Shown here: positions 1 to 8,596 of the stretch, piece after piece
How the letters are laid out: every line of letters begins with the position of its first letter
Numbering within the stretch: position 1 is the stretch's first letter
NCBI GenBank assembly: GCA_016841005.1
Contig: JAEORG010000105.1
Coordinates: forward strand, 1 to 13,976
Length of the DNA stretch: 13,976 nucleotides
From: Candidatus Thorarchaeota archaeon
GTDB lineage: Archaea; Asgardarchaeota; Thorarchaeia; Thorarchaeales; Thorarchaeaceae
Direction of reading: 5' to 3'
Translations under genes and position numbers: made by a program
Notes under the pieces: generated by a model
Told to the model about the DNA's origin: nothing
Databases searched by the model: none
What the model saw: the letters and a program-made list of their open reading frames with translations, nothing else

Positions 1-1
1 C

Positions 2-2719
2 TGCTCACTCTACTTTGGAGTTGATTTATTCTTTACATCATTCGGAACCCACTTCGGCGGACCATGGACAGAAACCTTCGAGCTCTCTTCATCGTGGGGT
101 GATGGAGACTACGGGACCGAAGCGGCTGACCTCACCGATTCCGATGCAGATGGACTTACAGATGCATTTGAGGAAGCAGTATCTGCTGGGGCTCTGGAGA
201 ATGGCTTCTCACTTGCTGCAAATCCATTCTACCTAAATCCAAACTCTGATGATACAGATTCCGACGGGCTCAAAGATAAGCTCGAGATTGAATTGAACAC
301 GAATCCGAATGACGTTGATAGTGATGATGACGGTTTAACAGATTTTGAAGAACATGTTACCTACATGACAAATCCTCTTCTACCTGATACAGATCGGGAT
401 AACCTCACGGACTATGAAGAGGTGATGATCTACCACACATCGCCGTTCATAATTGATACAGATGGCGATATGTTATACGACTGGTATGAGATTAACACAG
501 TCTATGATATCACCTATACCGCAGGAACCTATGGTGCGGTCTCCGGTATAGAGATTGGTGGAGTCCTCTATGATGATAGGACGGACCCATTAAATCCGGA
601 TACAGATGGAGATACTCTTCTGGATGGTGAAGAATGGGAGAACGGAGTAGAGTATCTTAATGACACAGAGCTTGAGTTATACCAGTACGCGCATTACAAG
701 CATACTTCACCACTTGATTACGACACGGATGATGACAGTGTTGCATGGCAGTTTACTGGAGAACCCTGGACAGGGAGTCCATTTGCTCCAACAGATGACT
801 GGATTTGGGAGCTAAACGATGGTATTGAGGTCAAGGGTCAGATAGCGATCATTCCTGATGCTGAGGGTTATCCAGAAGTAAAGCTGGTTAAGACAAATCC
901 ATGTTACCAAGATACCGACAACGACACAGCTTGGGGTGCAGTATTTCTCTTCCTGACTGATGGAAATGAGCTAGCACGAGATCCACAATGGGACCCCACA
1001 AACGGTGACCAAGATAGCGACGGTCTCAAAGATGGATACGAACAGATTGGACCCGGTGGTTCAGGTACGGATGCTCAAAATCCAGATACAGATAATGATC
1101 ACTTACCAGACTACGAGGACTGGAAACTTGACACAGATCCAAGAAAAGCTGATACAGATGAAGACATGGTCCTTGATGGCGATGAATATTTCCTCTTTGG
1201 AACGAATCCTCTTCTAAACGATACAGACTTTGACGGATTGAGCGATGGAGAAGAACTCTACTTCTTCTATTCTAATCCATTAGTGCGTGATAGTGATGTG
1301 GACGGATTAACAGACGGTGAAGAAGTCCTGATGTACAACACGGATCCTCTTGTGCGAGACACAGACGGGGATCTTTTGACAGATGGCTACGAAGTGTTTG
1401 TGTCACACACTGATCCTCGATTATGGGATACAGACAATGACAGGCTCGGAGACGGTGAGGAGCTGCTGGTTTGGAACAGCAACCCTCTCGACTGGGATAC
1501 TGATCACGATTCCCTCGACTACCCTAATGCAACACTCCAGATGACCCTACCCTTAGGAGATGGTGATGAGGTACTCGACTATGGAACGTCTCCAATAAGC
1601 ATCGATACAGACGCTGACGGTTTATTGGACTCACAAGAGATTTACCTAGCACTGGGCTATCCCGGAGCAGACCCAATGCCTCTGGATCCATTAAACAATG
1701 ATACAGATGGCGACACACTTCTAGATGGCCAAGAGTTGATTCTCAAGAACGTCAGCATCATTACTTTCCCCTATGAGGCACTGATGATAGAGTATCGATT
1801 CAATAGCGATCCGACCCTGAACGATACGGACATGGATGGTTTGAACGACGGACTAGAAGTCCAATACGGAACCATGGCTGATGTTGCGGACACGGATGGC
1901 GACCTCATCAACGATTATTATGAGATATTCGTGACCATGACGAATCCGTTATCAAACGATACGGATGGAGATGAAATTCCCGATAATCTTGAATCGTGGG
2001 AGGGTGTGATGGCGAATACGACGCCGCCTGAGGCTACGACGCCTCCACTGTTTCTCCTGTCACAAGATAATGAGTCCTACTGGCCATTGTACCCGACAGA
2101 CGTGAATGATAGCGACACTGACGATGACTATCTCCCCGATGGTCTCGAACTCGCATATGGTCTGAACCCACTAGAATGGGACGAGAACGGTAATGGTATT
2201 GCAGATGGCTTTGAATATGATAGTGACGGAGACGGACTTTCGGATGGTGAAGAATTCTACTTCGCAATGACCTGGATGACGCCGCTCGATATCGGGAACG
2301 ACTCGAGTGGTCTGTTCCACTTCAACTCACCACCCGGAGGTTTTGACAACCCCGACAGTGATGGAGATGGGATTTCAGACGGCACAGAAGTCCACACGTA
2401 CGGTACTGACCCGACATCAATCGATAGCGACGGAGATGGAGTCACAGATAATGAAGAGATTGCGCTTGGTCAGAACCCAATCGTTCCGATAACTGACGGA
2501 TATCCGATGTGGATGACGATTGCCATTATAGGAGGCGCTGGGTTTGTTGTGGGCATGGTCATAGGCCCGATGCTCCGATGGACCTTTGGAAAGGTAAGAG
2601 GTCGTAGGGGAGGAAGTTCTAGTTCGAAGACGACGAAGAGCAAGAATAAGGAAGTCACGTCGAGTGCGAAGTCGACGCGATCATCCAAGAAGAAATCAAA
2701 GGAGGATGATAGCAAATGA
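2..2719 (+). CDS. Membrane-anchored protein with about 26 thrombospondin type 3-like calcium repeats (5' partial)
   Basis: The frame is open from the first complete codon at position 2 to TGA, giving at least 905 residues; the true start and any signal peptide lie upstream of the window. A TTG at 293 is not a credible start, because calcium loops of the same type continue before it (DSDADGLTD, DTDSDGLKD). About 26 loops of the form D-[ST]-D-x-D-x-[LI]-x-D, usually followed by a Glu-containing turn and an N/D-P spacer, match bacterial/archaeal thrombospondin type 3 repeats, which bind Ca2+ and form rigid stalks. A transmembrane helix at about residues 836-860 of the visible part is followed by a Lys/Ser/Thr-rich tail of about 45 residues, so the repeats should face outside and the tail the cytosol. 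It is the first visible gene of a three-gene block. Likely role: calcium-stabilised surface stalk or adhesin. No catalytic domain is visible. The family call is firm; the role is inferred. Confidence 0.9.
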   Translation, partial: CSLYFGVDLFFTSFGTHFGGPWTETFELSSSWGDGDYGTEAADLTDSDADGLTDAFEEAVSAGALENGFSLAANPFYLNPNSDDTDSDGLKDKLEIELNTNPNDVDSDDDGLTDFEEHVTYMTNPLLPDTDRDNLTDYEEVMIYHTSPFIIDTDGDMLYDWYEINTVYDITYTAGTYGAVSGIEIGGVLYDDRTDPLNPDTDGDTLLDGEEWENGVEYLNDTELELYQYAHYKHTSPLDYDTDDDSVAWQFTGEPWTGSPFAPTDDWIWELNDGIEVKGQIAIIPDAEGYPEVKLVKTNPCYQDTDNDTAWGAVFLFLTDGNELARDPQWDPTNGDQDSDGLKDGYEQIGPGGSGTDAQNPDTDNDHLPDYEDWKLDTDPRKADTDEDMVLDGDEYFLFGTNPLLNDTDFDGLSDGEELYFFYSNPLVRDSDVDGLTDGEEVLMYNTDPLVRDTDGDLLTDGYEVFVSHTDPRLWDTDNDRLGDGEELLVWNSNPLDWDTDHDSLDYPNATLQMTLPLGDGDEVLDYGTSPISIDTDADGLLDSQEIYLALGYPGADPMPLDPLNNDTDGDTLLDGQELILKNVSIITFPYEALMIEYRFNSDPTLNDTDMDGLNDGLEVQYGTMADVADTDGDLINDYYEIFVTMTNPLSNDTDGDEIPDNLESWEGVMANTTPPEATTPPLFLLSQDNESYWPLYPTDVNDSDTDDDYLPDGLELAYGLNPLEWDENGNGIADGFEYDSDGDGLSDGEEFYFAMTWMTPLDIGNDSSGLFHFNSPPGGFDNPDSDGDGISDGTEVHTYGTDPTSIDSDGDGVTDNEEIALGQNPIVPITDGYPMWMTIAIIGGAGFVVGMVIGPMLRWTFGKVRGRRGGSSSSKTTKSKNKEVTSSAKSTRSSKKKSKEDDSK
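137..2458 (+). repeat. Protein-level array of TSP3-like calcium-binding loops
   Basis: I count about 26 D-x-D-x-D loops, from DSDADGLTD near 137 to DSDGDGVTD near 2423. Most are spaced 22-30 residues apart, with larger inserts near 500-590, 740-900, 1740-1800 and 2010-2100. The best-preserved run is roughly 1080-1500. Two loops depart from consensus with Trp where the motif normally continues (DTDDDSVAW near 722, DTDNDTAWG near 911); another reads DENGNGIAD near 2180. The repeats differ clearly at the DNA level, so this is an old array rather than a recent tandem expansion. Confidence 0.85.
2698..2705 (+). promoter_or_regulatory. Shine-Dalgarno site for the giant propeller gene
   Basis: AAAGGAGG ends 10 bases before the ATG at 2716 and lies inside the last codons of the upstream gene. 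With the ATGA overlap it fixes the start of the downstream gene and suggests translational coupling. Confidence 0.75.
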
Positions 2720-5700
2720 AACGAGTAGGTCAGAGGATGCTGGCATTAGTCCTAGCAAGCATTTTCCTCGTGTCCTTAATGCCAATGGCACTTCCAGAGG
2801 TCACGAATAATACGTCATCCAATGGGGACTTATCAAAGGATGTATCAGACTCCCTCCTTATGATGGACGCTGACTTCAACCTCACAAATGACTACCAGAA
2901 GATATGGGAACCCAATAACATCCGAGGTTCTTCACACGCAGTTGCAGCGACAGAGGATGGAGAGTATATGGCCAGTGCAGGTGGCTACCTCAACGACAGG
3001 GAAGTCCACATCTATCGCTGGTGGGATGACTACAACATGTACTATCCAATCTATGATGCAGGTGACACTGAGATTGGTGGCGATGTGTTAGATGTTGCCT
3101 TCATGGACGCTGATAATGACAACAGGCTTGAAGTCGTAGCTGCTAGCGCCGACGGAAAGATCTATGTCTTTGAGCAGGTCGGTGAACAGGACGAACCGTT
3201 TGGTGTGTTCTCAACTGCACATGTCTGGGATCTGGTCTGGACCAGCGAGAATATTCTTGATAGACAGGTCTGGTCGGTCATGGCATTCGATATTGACCAC
3301 GACAGTCACGATGAGATAATTGCTGGAGTCTGGGATCACAAAGTTCACGTATTTGACTTCGTTGACGCAGAAGCCTATCCCTATTGTCTTGATGAGAACT
3401 GGTTCATCTTCGAACATGTCTGGGACTCTGGAGATACAATAAGTGATCGTGTGAATGACATAGCTATTGTTGATAGCGACAACGATACACACTATGAGAT
3501 TGTCGCAGGTAGTCAGGATAACATTGTCTACCTGTTCGAATCATGCGACTGTTTGATACACGAGTACGAGTTGATTTGGGACAGTGGGAACACAATCTAT
3601 GCTCCCATAGTTTCAGTTGCAGCTAGTCAGAATTTAGATGATGACCACTATGGAGAGATTGTGGTTTCTGCATATGGACTAGGAGTTTACATTTTCGAAT
3701 ACAATGGGGTAACAGAGGATTACGACGTTAGAAAGCTCAACCGCGACATCATGAGCTGGGAGAAAGGAATCTCAGAGACTGCTGGTGTCTATACTGGGTA
3801 TGAGGCGGACATCTGGGGTGACAGGAAAGTCTATGGATGGGAGGATCAGGGTATCTACGAGCTTGACCCGATACCTCCTCCGTACGACACAGAACAACTC
3901 GGTGGAGCTTCAGCTCTGGGTGGTCCAGCCGATGATCAGGAAACTACCTTTATGAATACTGAGCAGTTTGAGTTCATCAGGCAATGGACATATGAGATAG
4001 GTAACGAAACCGGTCAGTTTGATTTACCATACGATATTGCATTGGCAGAAGATGGAACTTTCTTCCTTACAGACTTCGGTAACAACAGAGTTGTTCATGT
4101 CAATGAGAATTTCGAGGTTCTCATGATGTGGGGTGAACAAGGCAATGAGACCAGCCAGTTTGATGACTTAACTGGAATCACATTGGATGAAGCTGGAGAT
4201 GTGTATGTAGCTGAATTTGGCAACTCCCGTATACAGAAATTCAAACCGAATGGAACATTTATCGCAGCATGGGGTGTTAATGGAAGTGCGAACGGAGAAT
4301 TCTATGGAGTATTCGACATCGCAGTGAAAAATGGAATCCTATATGCAACAGATTATGGTAACCATCGAGTGCAAGCATTTGATGCCGAGACTGGTAATTT
4401 CCTCTTTAAATGGGGTACTTTAGGAACGGGTAATGGGCAGTTTCAACTTCCAGCAGGTATTGCGATTGATGATGAAGGACGAGCTTTTGTTTCCGACGTA
4501 ATAGTGGATAGAATTCAGGTTTTCAACGCGACCACAGGAGTGTACCTCTACCAATGGGGTTCAACAGGTTCTGGTCCTGGTGATTTGAATGCACCATCCT
4601 ATATGACAATAGGACCTGATAATCGACTCTTTGTTTCAGACACTACTAATGCACGAGTACAGAAGTTCAGTCTCTCAGGAGATTACGAATCAGAGTTTGG
4701 TTCGCTTGGTGTCTTCCCAGGTTACTTTCAGGGACCAATAGGACTGGCAATTCATCCTTCAGGTGGGATTGTCGTACTTGATCCTATCTCTGCAAGATTC
4801 CAATTATTTGGAGTTCAAAAGTATGAATTAGTTCAAGACCTTACATTGACCCAGAACTTTGGTGCATTTGACTTCTCATATGACTCAGAGGGCAATTATT
4901 ATGTAACAGAAGCAGCTACGCCCTTTATCTACAAGTATTCCAAAGATGGTCAATATTTGATGAACTGGTCTATTCCAAATTCAGGTTGGGCATTTGGTAT
5001 TGAAGTCGCGGGAGACGATACTGTCTTTGTTGTCGATACATTGAATGATGTTGTTCATCAGTTCATGACAAATGGAACTCTGATGAATTCATGGGGTTCA
5101 TCAGGTTCGAATCCAGGTGAGTTGGATGGACCAATAGCAATCGCACTCCATGATGACATTCTCTATGTTAGTGAATACATAAACGATAGAATCTCAGCCT
5201 TCAATATGACATCCGGAGATGTCCAGATCATAAGTGGTCCTGGACCTGGATTCGGACAGGTGACAGATCCTTATGGTATGACCATAGGTCCTGATGGAAT
5301 TCTATATGTCGCAGACACTGGTAACCTCCGCGTTCAGAGATTCTATCCTAATGGGACAGCTCTCGTTGGTTGGAGCGTAGGGGACTCGCCGATATTCCTC
5401 GAGTTCGATGAAGATGGATACCTCTATGTAACAGGAGCATATCAGTTCTCATTAAGAAAATTCGATCCAACTGGTAATCTAGTTGATGACTATAATGATG
5501 ACTTCGTGTCGTATTCAAATAGGCACGGTCATGTCGACAGCTATGGAATTGAATACCTTCCTGCAAACCATAGTTTTGTGATTGTTGATTCATATTCAAC
5601 ACATAAGTCCCTGATAATGGTTCATCCTCATATTGAGTTAAAGGACGTTAGCGAGGCTGTAGTTGATTATGGTCAGTGGGAAGAAATCACAGGAGATGCA

Positions 5701-8595
5701 ACTCCTGATGCAGACTTCTACGTAGTCGCAGAGGACTCTCTGGACTTTGAGAATATTGAGTTATCAATCTCAAATGATTTAGTGAACTTTGTCATGATTG
5801 ATCCCGCTGATTATGTCTTCTACTTTGAAGGTGTCTTGGGTCCATTTGGCTTTACAGCTATTCTAGGAGCCAATGCAGACAATGCCCTTCGGGATGCAAG
5901 GTGGGACGACTTTAGATATCTTCGGATAGGAGTTAAGGGTGGAGTGACCTACGATATTGATGCTGTGTACGGAAGGGTCAACCGGCCAATAGATACAGCC
6001 CTTGTTGTTAGAATTGGTGACATTAAACTCACTGAGATATCAGATGGGACTGAAGAAATCATCGTTGGAACGACTGACGGTGAAATTCTCGCGTATACCT
6101 CTAAAGGAGTCAAGGTCTGGGAGAGCCAGCAAGATCAGCCAAGATTCTCTCTTGGAACTCAGATATGGGATATCGTTCAGGTGACTGGTAAAGGTAGAAT
6201 TCCAACATGGATGTTCCATGATGAACATATTCAGGATTCAGATCTTATCGGAAGCCTTCCGAGCTTTGACCATTTCGTGAGCTATTCACTAGTCAACATC
6301 GACTATGATGCAGCGTTAGATATAGTCGCAACTGTTAGAGAAGGCGCTTATACACGACTGATATACCTTAGAAACACAGGAACAGACGAAAATCCAAACT
6401 TCGTGTATATGCCAAATTACTTTGTTACTCAGTCTACTCTCTCATCAGATCAGATCCTTAGTCATGCATCGGTGACCATGGGTGATCTAGATGGTGACTA
6501 TGACGATGACCTGATTCTAGGTACAGCTTGGCTTGATATTGACTTAGGTTGGATTTATGAACTTAGATATTTTGAGCAGACAAGTGTTGACTACTGGACT
6601 GAACGACCTGGATATCTATCAGATGTCGGTAGTTATGTAATCGCGAATGGATTCATGCCCAGAGTGTCACTCTATGATATGGATTATGACAATGACTTGG
6701 ACTTATTCCTTACACTTGAAGACATCCACTTCTTCTGGCAGACAGGATACTCCCAAGGTAACAAGTTCTATTTCCAGCACGACACTAGCTATGTCCAAGA
6801 TATCAACGATGACTTTAGAGATGGAGAGATGCCAGGAAAGATTGGATTCTCAGATTTCGATCAAGATAATGATATTGACATCACAGTTCCGCACTCGACT
6901 CTAAACATAACAAACGAGGGTATTGATACAGAAGCTTCTCGAATGACATATTGGGAAAATACTGGAAACAGACAGGAAGTCGAATGGACAAAACGCAGAT
7001 CGATGTTCGAACCAGACTTTACTGGAACGCTGCTTAATCCTGACCATGGATACACAGGACCAGAATTCCACGACATGAATGATGATGGTGTGTTGGACCT
7101 TGTGGTACTCCAGCAAGATTCGATTGATGTCTTCTATGGTAGACTTGATCATGACACATTCATCGCTGCAACTTACCCCTACCTGCACATGGTTGAAGTT
7201 GATAAAAGAACTCAAAATAATGGATTCTGGGGCTATGAAGCATACGATTCATGGACCAACTGGTTCATTTTCGAGGCTTGGTCGCGATCCTTAGAATACG
7301 GCGATGTTGATCAGGATGGAAAACCAGAGGTGTTTGTTGGCTCGTTTGACAACAATCTCATCGCGTTCGAACAGGTTGCTAACAACACATACCGACGGTC
7401 ATGGAGATCGCCGGACATCTATCTCCGTTCGTGGTTCTCTAACGTGACATTACCAATTCAGATGAACATCCGGGATATGGTCATTGGCGATCAAGATGGA
7501 GATGGTCTAGAGGAGATCATATTCACTGCAGGATACAATGTCTATGTATTCGAATATGTAGAGAATGACTACTATGAACTCGTCTGGGTTTCGCCAACAA
7601 TTCAGTTCTATGATCCGTACGACCTAACAAAGAAGAATCCTCCAATCCCACGAGCTCCGAATCCAATCACAGTGAGTGAGGATTTGGATGGAGATGGACG
7701 ACCAGAGATTATTGTTGGAGCACAGATGTACATAATCATCTATGAGATGGTAGGCGATAACAACTACACAATGGTCTGGTACAAATATCTCGATCAATGG
7801 GAGGCAGGGGAAGCCAATATCCGTGCACTAGGTTCTGCTGATGTTGATCGTGACGGATTCCAAGACTTTGTCGTTATCGGAAATGACCAAGTGATTGTCA
7901 ATGGTGTTGCTTACCCAACATATGGATGGATGGTTATCTTTGAAAACGACCATACAGCCGACAACGAGCATATCAACGACACCTATTATCCATGGTACTA
8001 TGAACTGCTCCAGGGAGCAGGATATTCAGTTGACATTGCTGATAATGACCTCAACCTGATTCCTGAGGTAATGGTTGGTATCAGTGTAGGAGTAGAGATT
8101 CATGAGTCGGATGGAGATAACATGCTCAATTACCTACAATTCTTACCAACACCTGAACCTGTGAAGGCAATTCAAGCAGGTAATACAGATGGTGATAGCT
8201 GGTTAGAGATTGTAGTTGGAACTGGAAATAACCTGACCGTCTTCGAGCAAAATCAGACCTATGATAGATCGCTCCATATCTATGACGCAGTTTGGAACAG
8301 CGGTGAATTGCACGAAGAGATCACCGATGTCCGAATTGGTGATTCAAATATCAATGGTCGTATGGAAGTCATTGCAACTGCACTCAAGGGATATCTCTAT
8401 TCCTTTGAGTGGTTAGGTAATGCGACTGGAGAGGAGGCTCCACCATTCTTCCAAGCCACAGTTGAACCTGTTCTGGAAGACTCCGGTGGATCTCAGTTCT
8501 ATTTCATGGATGATATTCATTGGAATATCAAAGGATTACTCGAATATCTTCTTCCTGAAAGAGGAGGAATGAAATTATCCAAAGGAGGATGGTAA
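2716..8595 (+). CDS. Giant secreted FG-GAP / NHL beta-propeller protein
   Basis: This 1959-residue protein starts with a Sec-type signal peptide (basic MKRVGQR, hydrophobic core about 8-25). Domains in order: FG-GAP-type repeats with DxDxD loops and [ED]-[IV]-[IV]-x-G/A motifs (about 123-331); a linker; about 12 NHL repeats (about 418-970) with G-x-F-x-x-P-x-G-I and [FY]-V-x-D-x-x-N-x-R-[IV]-Q-x-F patterns, enough for two six-bladed propellers; a beta-rich, possibly galactose-binding-like module (about 976-1095); and about 13 further FG-GAP repeats (about 1098-1905). Seventeen calcium loops are recognisable, e.g. DLDGDGRPEIIVG. VWDSG-type phrases recur between blades. There is no C-terminal membrane helix or obvious sorting motif, so retention would need a partner. 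The ATG overlaps the upstream stop (ATGA) and has a strong ribosome site; the next gene starts one base after the stop. FG-GAP propellers in integrin alpha chains bind ligands and metal, and NHL propellers bind protein or RNA. Here extracellular adhesion or scaffolding is the likeliest role, by inference. Confidence 0.9.
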   Translation: MKRVGQRMLALVLASIFLVSLMPMALPEVTNNTSSNGDLSKDVSDSLLMMDADFNLTNDYQKIWEPNNIRGSSHAVAATEDGEYMASAGGYLNDREVHIYRWWDDYNMYYPIYDAGDTEIGGDVLDVAFMDADNDNRLEVVAASADGKIYVFEQVGEQDEPFGVFSTAHVWDLVWTSENILDRQVWSVMAFDIDHDSHDEIIAGVWDHKVHVFDFVDAEAYPYCLDENWFIFEHVWDSGDTISDRVNDIAIVDSDNDTHYEIVAGSQDNIVYLFESCDCLIHEYELIWDSGNTIYAPIVSVAASQNLDDDHYGEIVVSAYGLGVYIFEYNGVTEDYDVRKLNRDIMSWEKGISETAGVYTGYEADIWGDRKVYGWEDQGIYELDPIPPPYDTEQLGGASALGGPADDQETTFMNTEQFEFIRQWTYEIGNETGQFDLPYDIALAEDGTFFLTDFGNNRVVHVNENFEVLMMWGEQGNETSQFDDLTGITLDEAGDVYVAEFGNSRIQKFKPNGTFIAAWGVNGSANGEFYGVFDIAVKNGILYATDYGNHRVQAFDAETGNFLFKWGTLGTGNGQFQLPAGIAIDDEGRAFVSDVIVDRIQVFNATTGVYLYQWGSTGSGPGDLNAPSYMTIGPDNRLFVSDTTNARVQKFSLSGDYESEFGSLGVFPGYFQGPIGLAIHPSGGIVVLDPISARFQLFGVQKYELVQDLTLTQNFGAFDFSYDSEGNYYVTEAATPFIYKYSKDGQYLMNWSIPNSGWAFGIEVAGDDTVFVVDTLNDVVHQFMTNGTLMNSWGSSGSNPGELDGPIAIALHDDILYVSEYINDRISAFNMTSGDVQIISGPGPGFGQVTDPYGMTIGPDGILYVADTGNLRVQRFYPNGTALVGWSVGDSPIFLEFDEDGYLYVTGAYQFSLRKFDPTGNLVDDYNDDFVSYSNRHGHVDSYGIEYLPANHSFVIVDSYSTHKSLIMVHPHIELKDVSEAVVDYGQWEEITGDATPDADFYVVAEDSLDFENIELSISNDLVNFVMIDPADYVFYFEGVLGPFGFTAILGANADNALRDARWDDFRYLRIGVKGGVTYDIDAVYGRVNRPIDTALVVRIGDIKLTEISDGTEEIIVGTTDGEILAYTSKGVKVWESQQDQPRFSLGTQIWDIVQVTGKGRIPTWMFHDEHIQDSDLIGSLPSFDHFVSYSLVNIDYDAALDIVATVREGAYTRLIYLRNTGTDENPNFVYMPNYFVTQSTLSSDQILSHASVTMGDLDGDYDDDLILGTAWLDIDLGWIYELRYFEQTSVDYWTERPGYLSDVGSYVIANGFMPRVSLYDMDYDNDLDLFLTLEDIHFFWQTGYSQGNKFYFQHDTSYVQDINDDFRDGEMPGKIGFSDFDQDNDIDITVPHSTLNITNEGIDTEASRMTYWENTGNRQEVEWTKRRSMFEPDFTGTLLNPDHGYTGPEFHDMNDDGVLDLVVLQQDSIDVFYGRLDHDTFIAATYPYLHMVEVDKRTQNNGFWGYEAYDSWTNWFIFEAWSRSLEYGDVDQDGKPEVFVGSFDNNLIAFEQVANNTYRRSWRSPDIYLRSWFSNVTLPIQMNIRDMVIGDQDGDGLEEIIFTAGYNVYVFEYVENDYYELVWVSPTIQFYDPYDLTKKNPPIPRAPNPITVSEDLDGDGRPEIIVGAQMYIIIYEMVGDNNYTMVWYKYLDQWEAGEANIRALGSADVDRDGFQDFVVIGNDQVIVNGVAYPTYGWMVIFENDHTADNEHINDTYYPWYYELLQGAGYSVDIADNDLNLIPEVMVGISVGVEIHESDGDNMLNYLQFLPTPEPVKAIQAGNTDGDSWLEIVVGTGNNLTVFEQNQTYDRSLHIYDAVWNSGELHEEITDVRIGDSNINGRMEVIATALKGYLYSFEWLGNATGEEAPPFFQATVEPVLEDSGGSQFYFMDDIHWNIKGLLEYLLPERGGMKLSKGGW
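3082..3708 (+). repeat. N-terminal FG-GAP repeat group (about 4 repeats)
   Basis: Four successive units carry calcium loops DADNDNRLEVV, DIDHDSHDEII, DSDNDTHYEIV and NLDDDHYGEIV, each followed by a short strand ending in [VI]-[YH]-[VLI]-F-[ED]. Four is fewer than a six- or seven-bladed propeller needs. A degenerate unit before it (about residues 55-100) may add a blade. Confidence 0.75.
3967..5625 (+). repeat. NHL repeat array (about 12 repeats)
   Basis: Units of 42-50 residues repeat from residue 418 to about 970. Clear examples contain YVAEFGNSRIQKF, YATDYGNHRVQAF, FVSDTTNARVQKF and YVADTGNLRVQRF, each after a Gly-rich turn and a G-I-A/T strand. About twelve units fit two six-bladed NHL propellers. 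The sixth, seventh and last units are degenerate. Confidence 0.8.
6007..8430 (+). repeat. C-terminal FG-GAP repeat group (about 13 repeats)
   Basis: About thirteen units run from residue 1098 to about 1905. Calcium loops include DLDGDYDDDLILG, DMDYDNDLDLF, DFDQDNDIDIT, DVDQDGKPEVFVG, DQDGDGLEEIIF, DLDGDGRPEIIVG and DVDRDGFQDFVV. The first unit (SDGTEEIIVGTTDG) and the last three are loop-poor. Thirteen units would be close to two propellers of six or seven blades. Confidence 0.75.
8581..8588 (+). promoter_or_regulatory. Shine-Dalgarno site for the peptidase-like gene
   Basis: AAAGGAGG ends 8 bases before the ATG at 8597 and encodes the last residues (KGGW) of the upstream protein. It strongly supports the start at 8597, one base after the upstream TAA. 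Confidence 0.75.
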
Positions 8596-8596
8596 G

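Noticed and set aside
15..236. 73-codon open frame at the window start on the + strand
   Set aside because: It overlaps, in another frame, the continuous calcium-repeat reading frame open from position 2; the repeat motifs show which frame is real.
293..295. TTG at 293 as start of the TSP3 protein
   Set aside because: The same frame is open upstream to the window edge and encodes two more canonical calcium loops, so the gene is truncated by the window rather than started here.
137..2458. Dockerin domains or EF-hands as the explanation for the DxDxDG loops
   Set aside because: Dockerins have paired loops with specific intervening helices, and EF-hands flank each loop with helices. Here loops repeat about every 25 residues with N/D-P turns, which fits TSP3-type repeats.
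6901..7215. 104-codon open frame on the - strand inside the giant gene
   Set aside because: It lies antisense to clear FG-GAP repeats, its translation has no recognisable motif, and no ribosome site or family resemblance was seen.
2716..8595. True integrin alpha homologue
   Set aside because: FG-GAP-type loops are widespread in prokaryotic surface proteins; the NHL block, the absent membrane helix and the absent GFFKR-type tail argue against integrin orthology.
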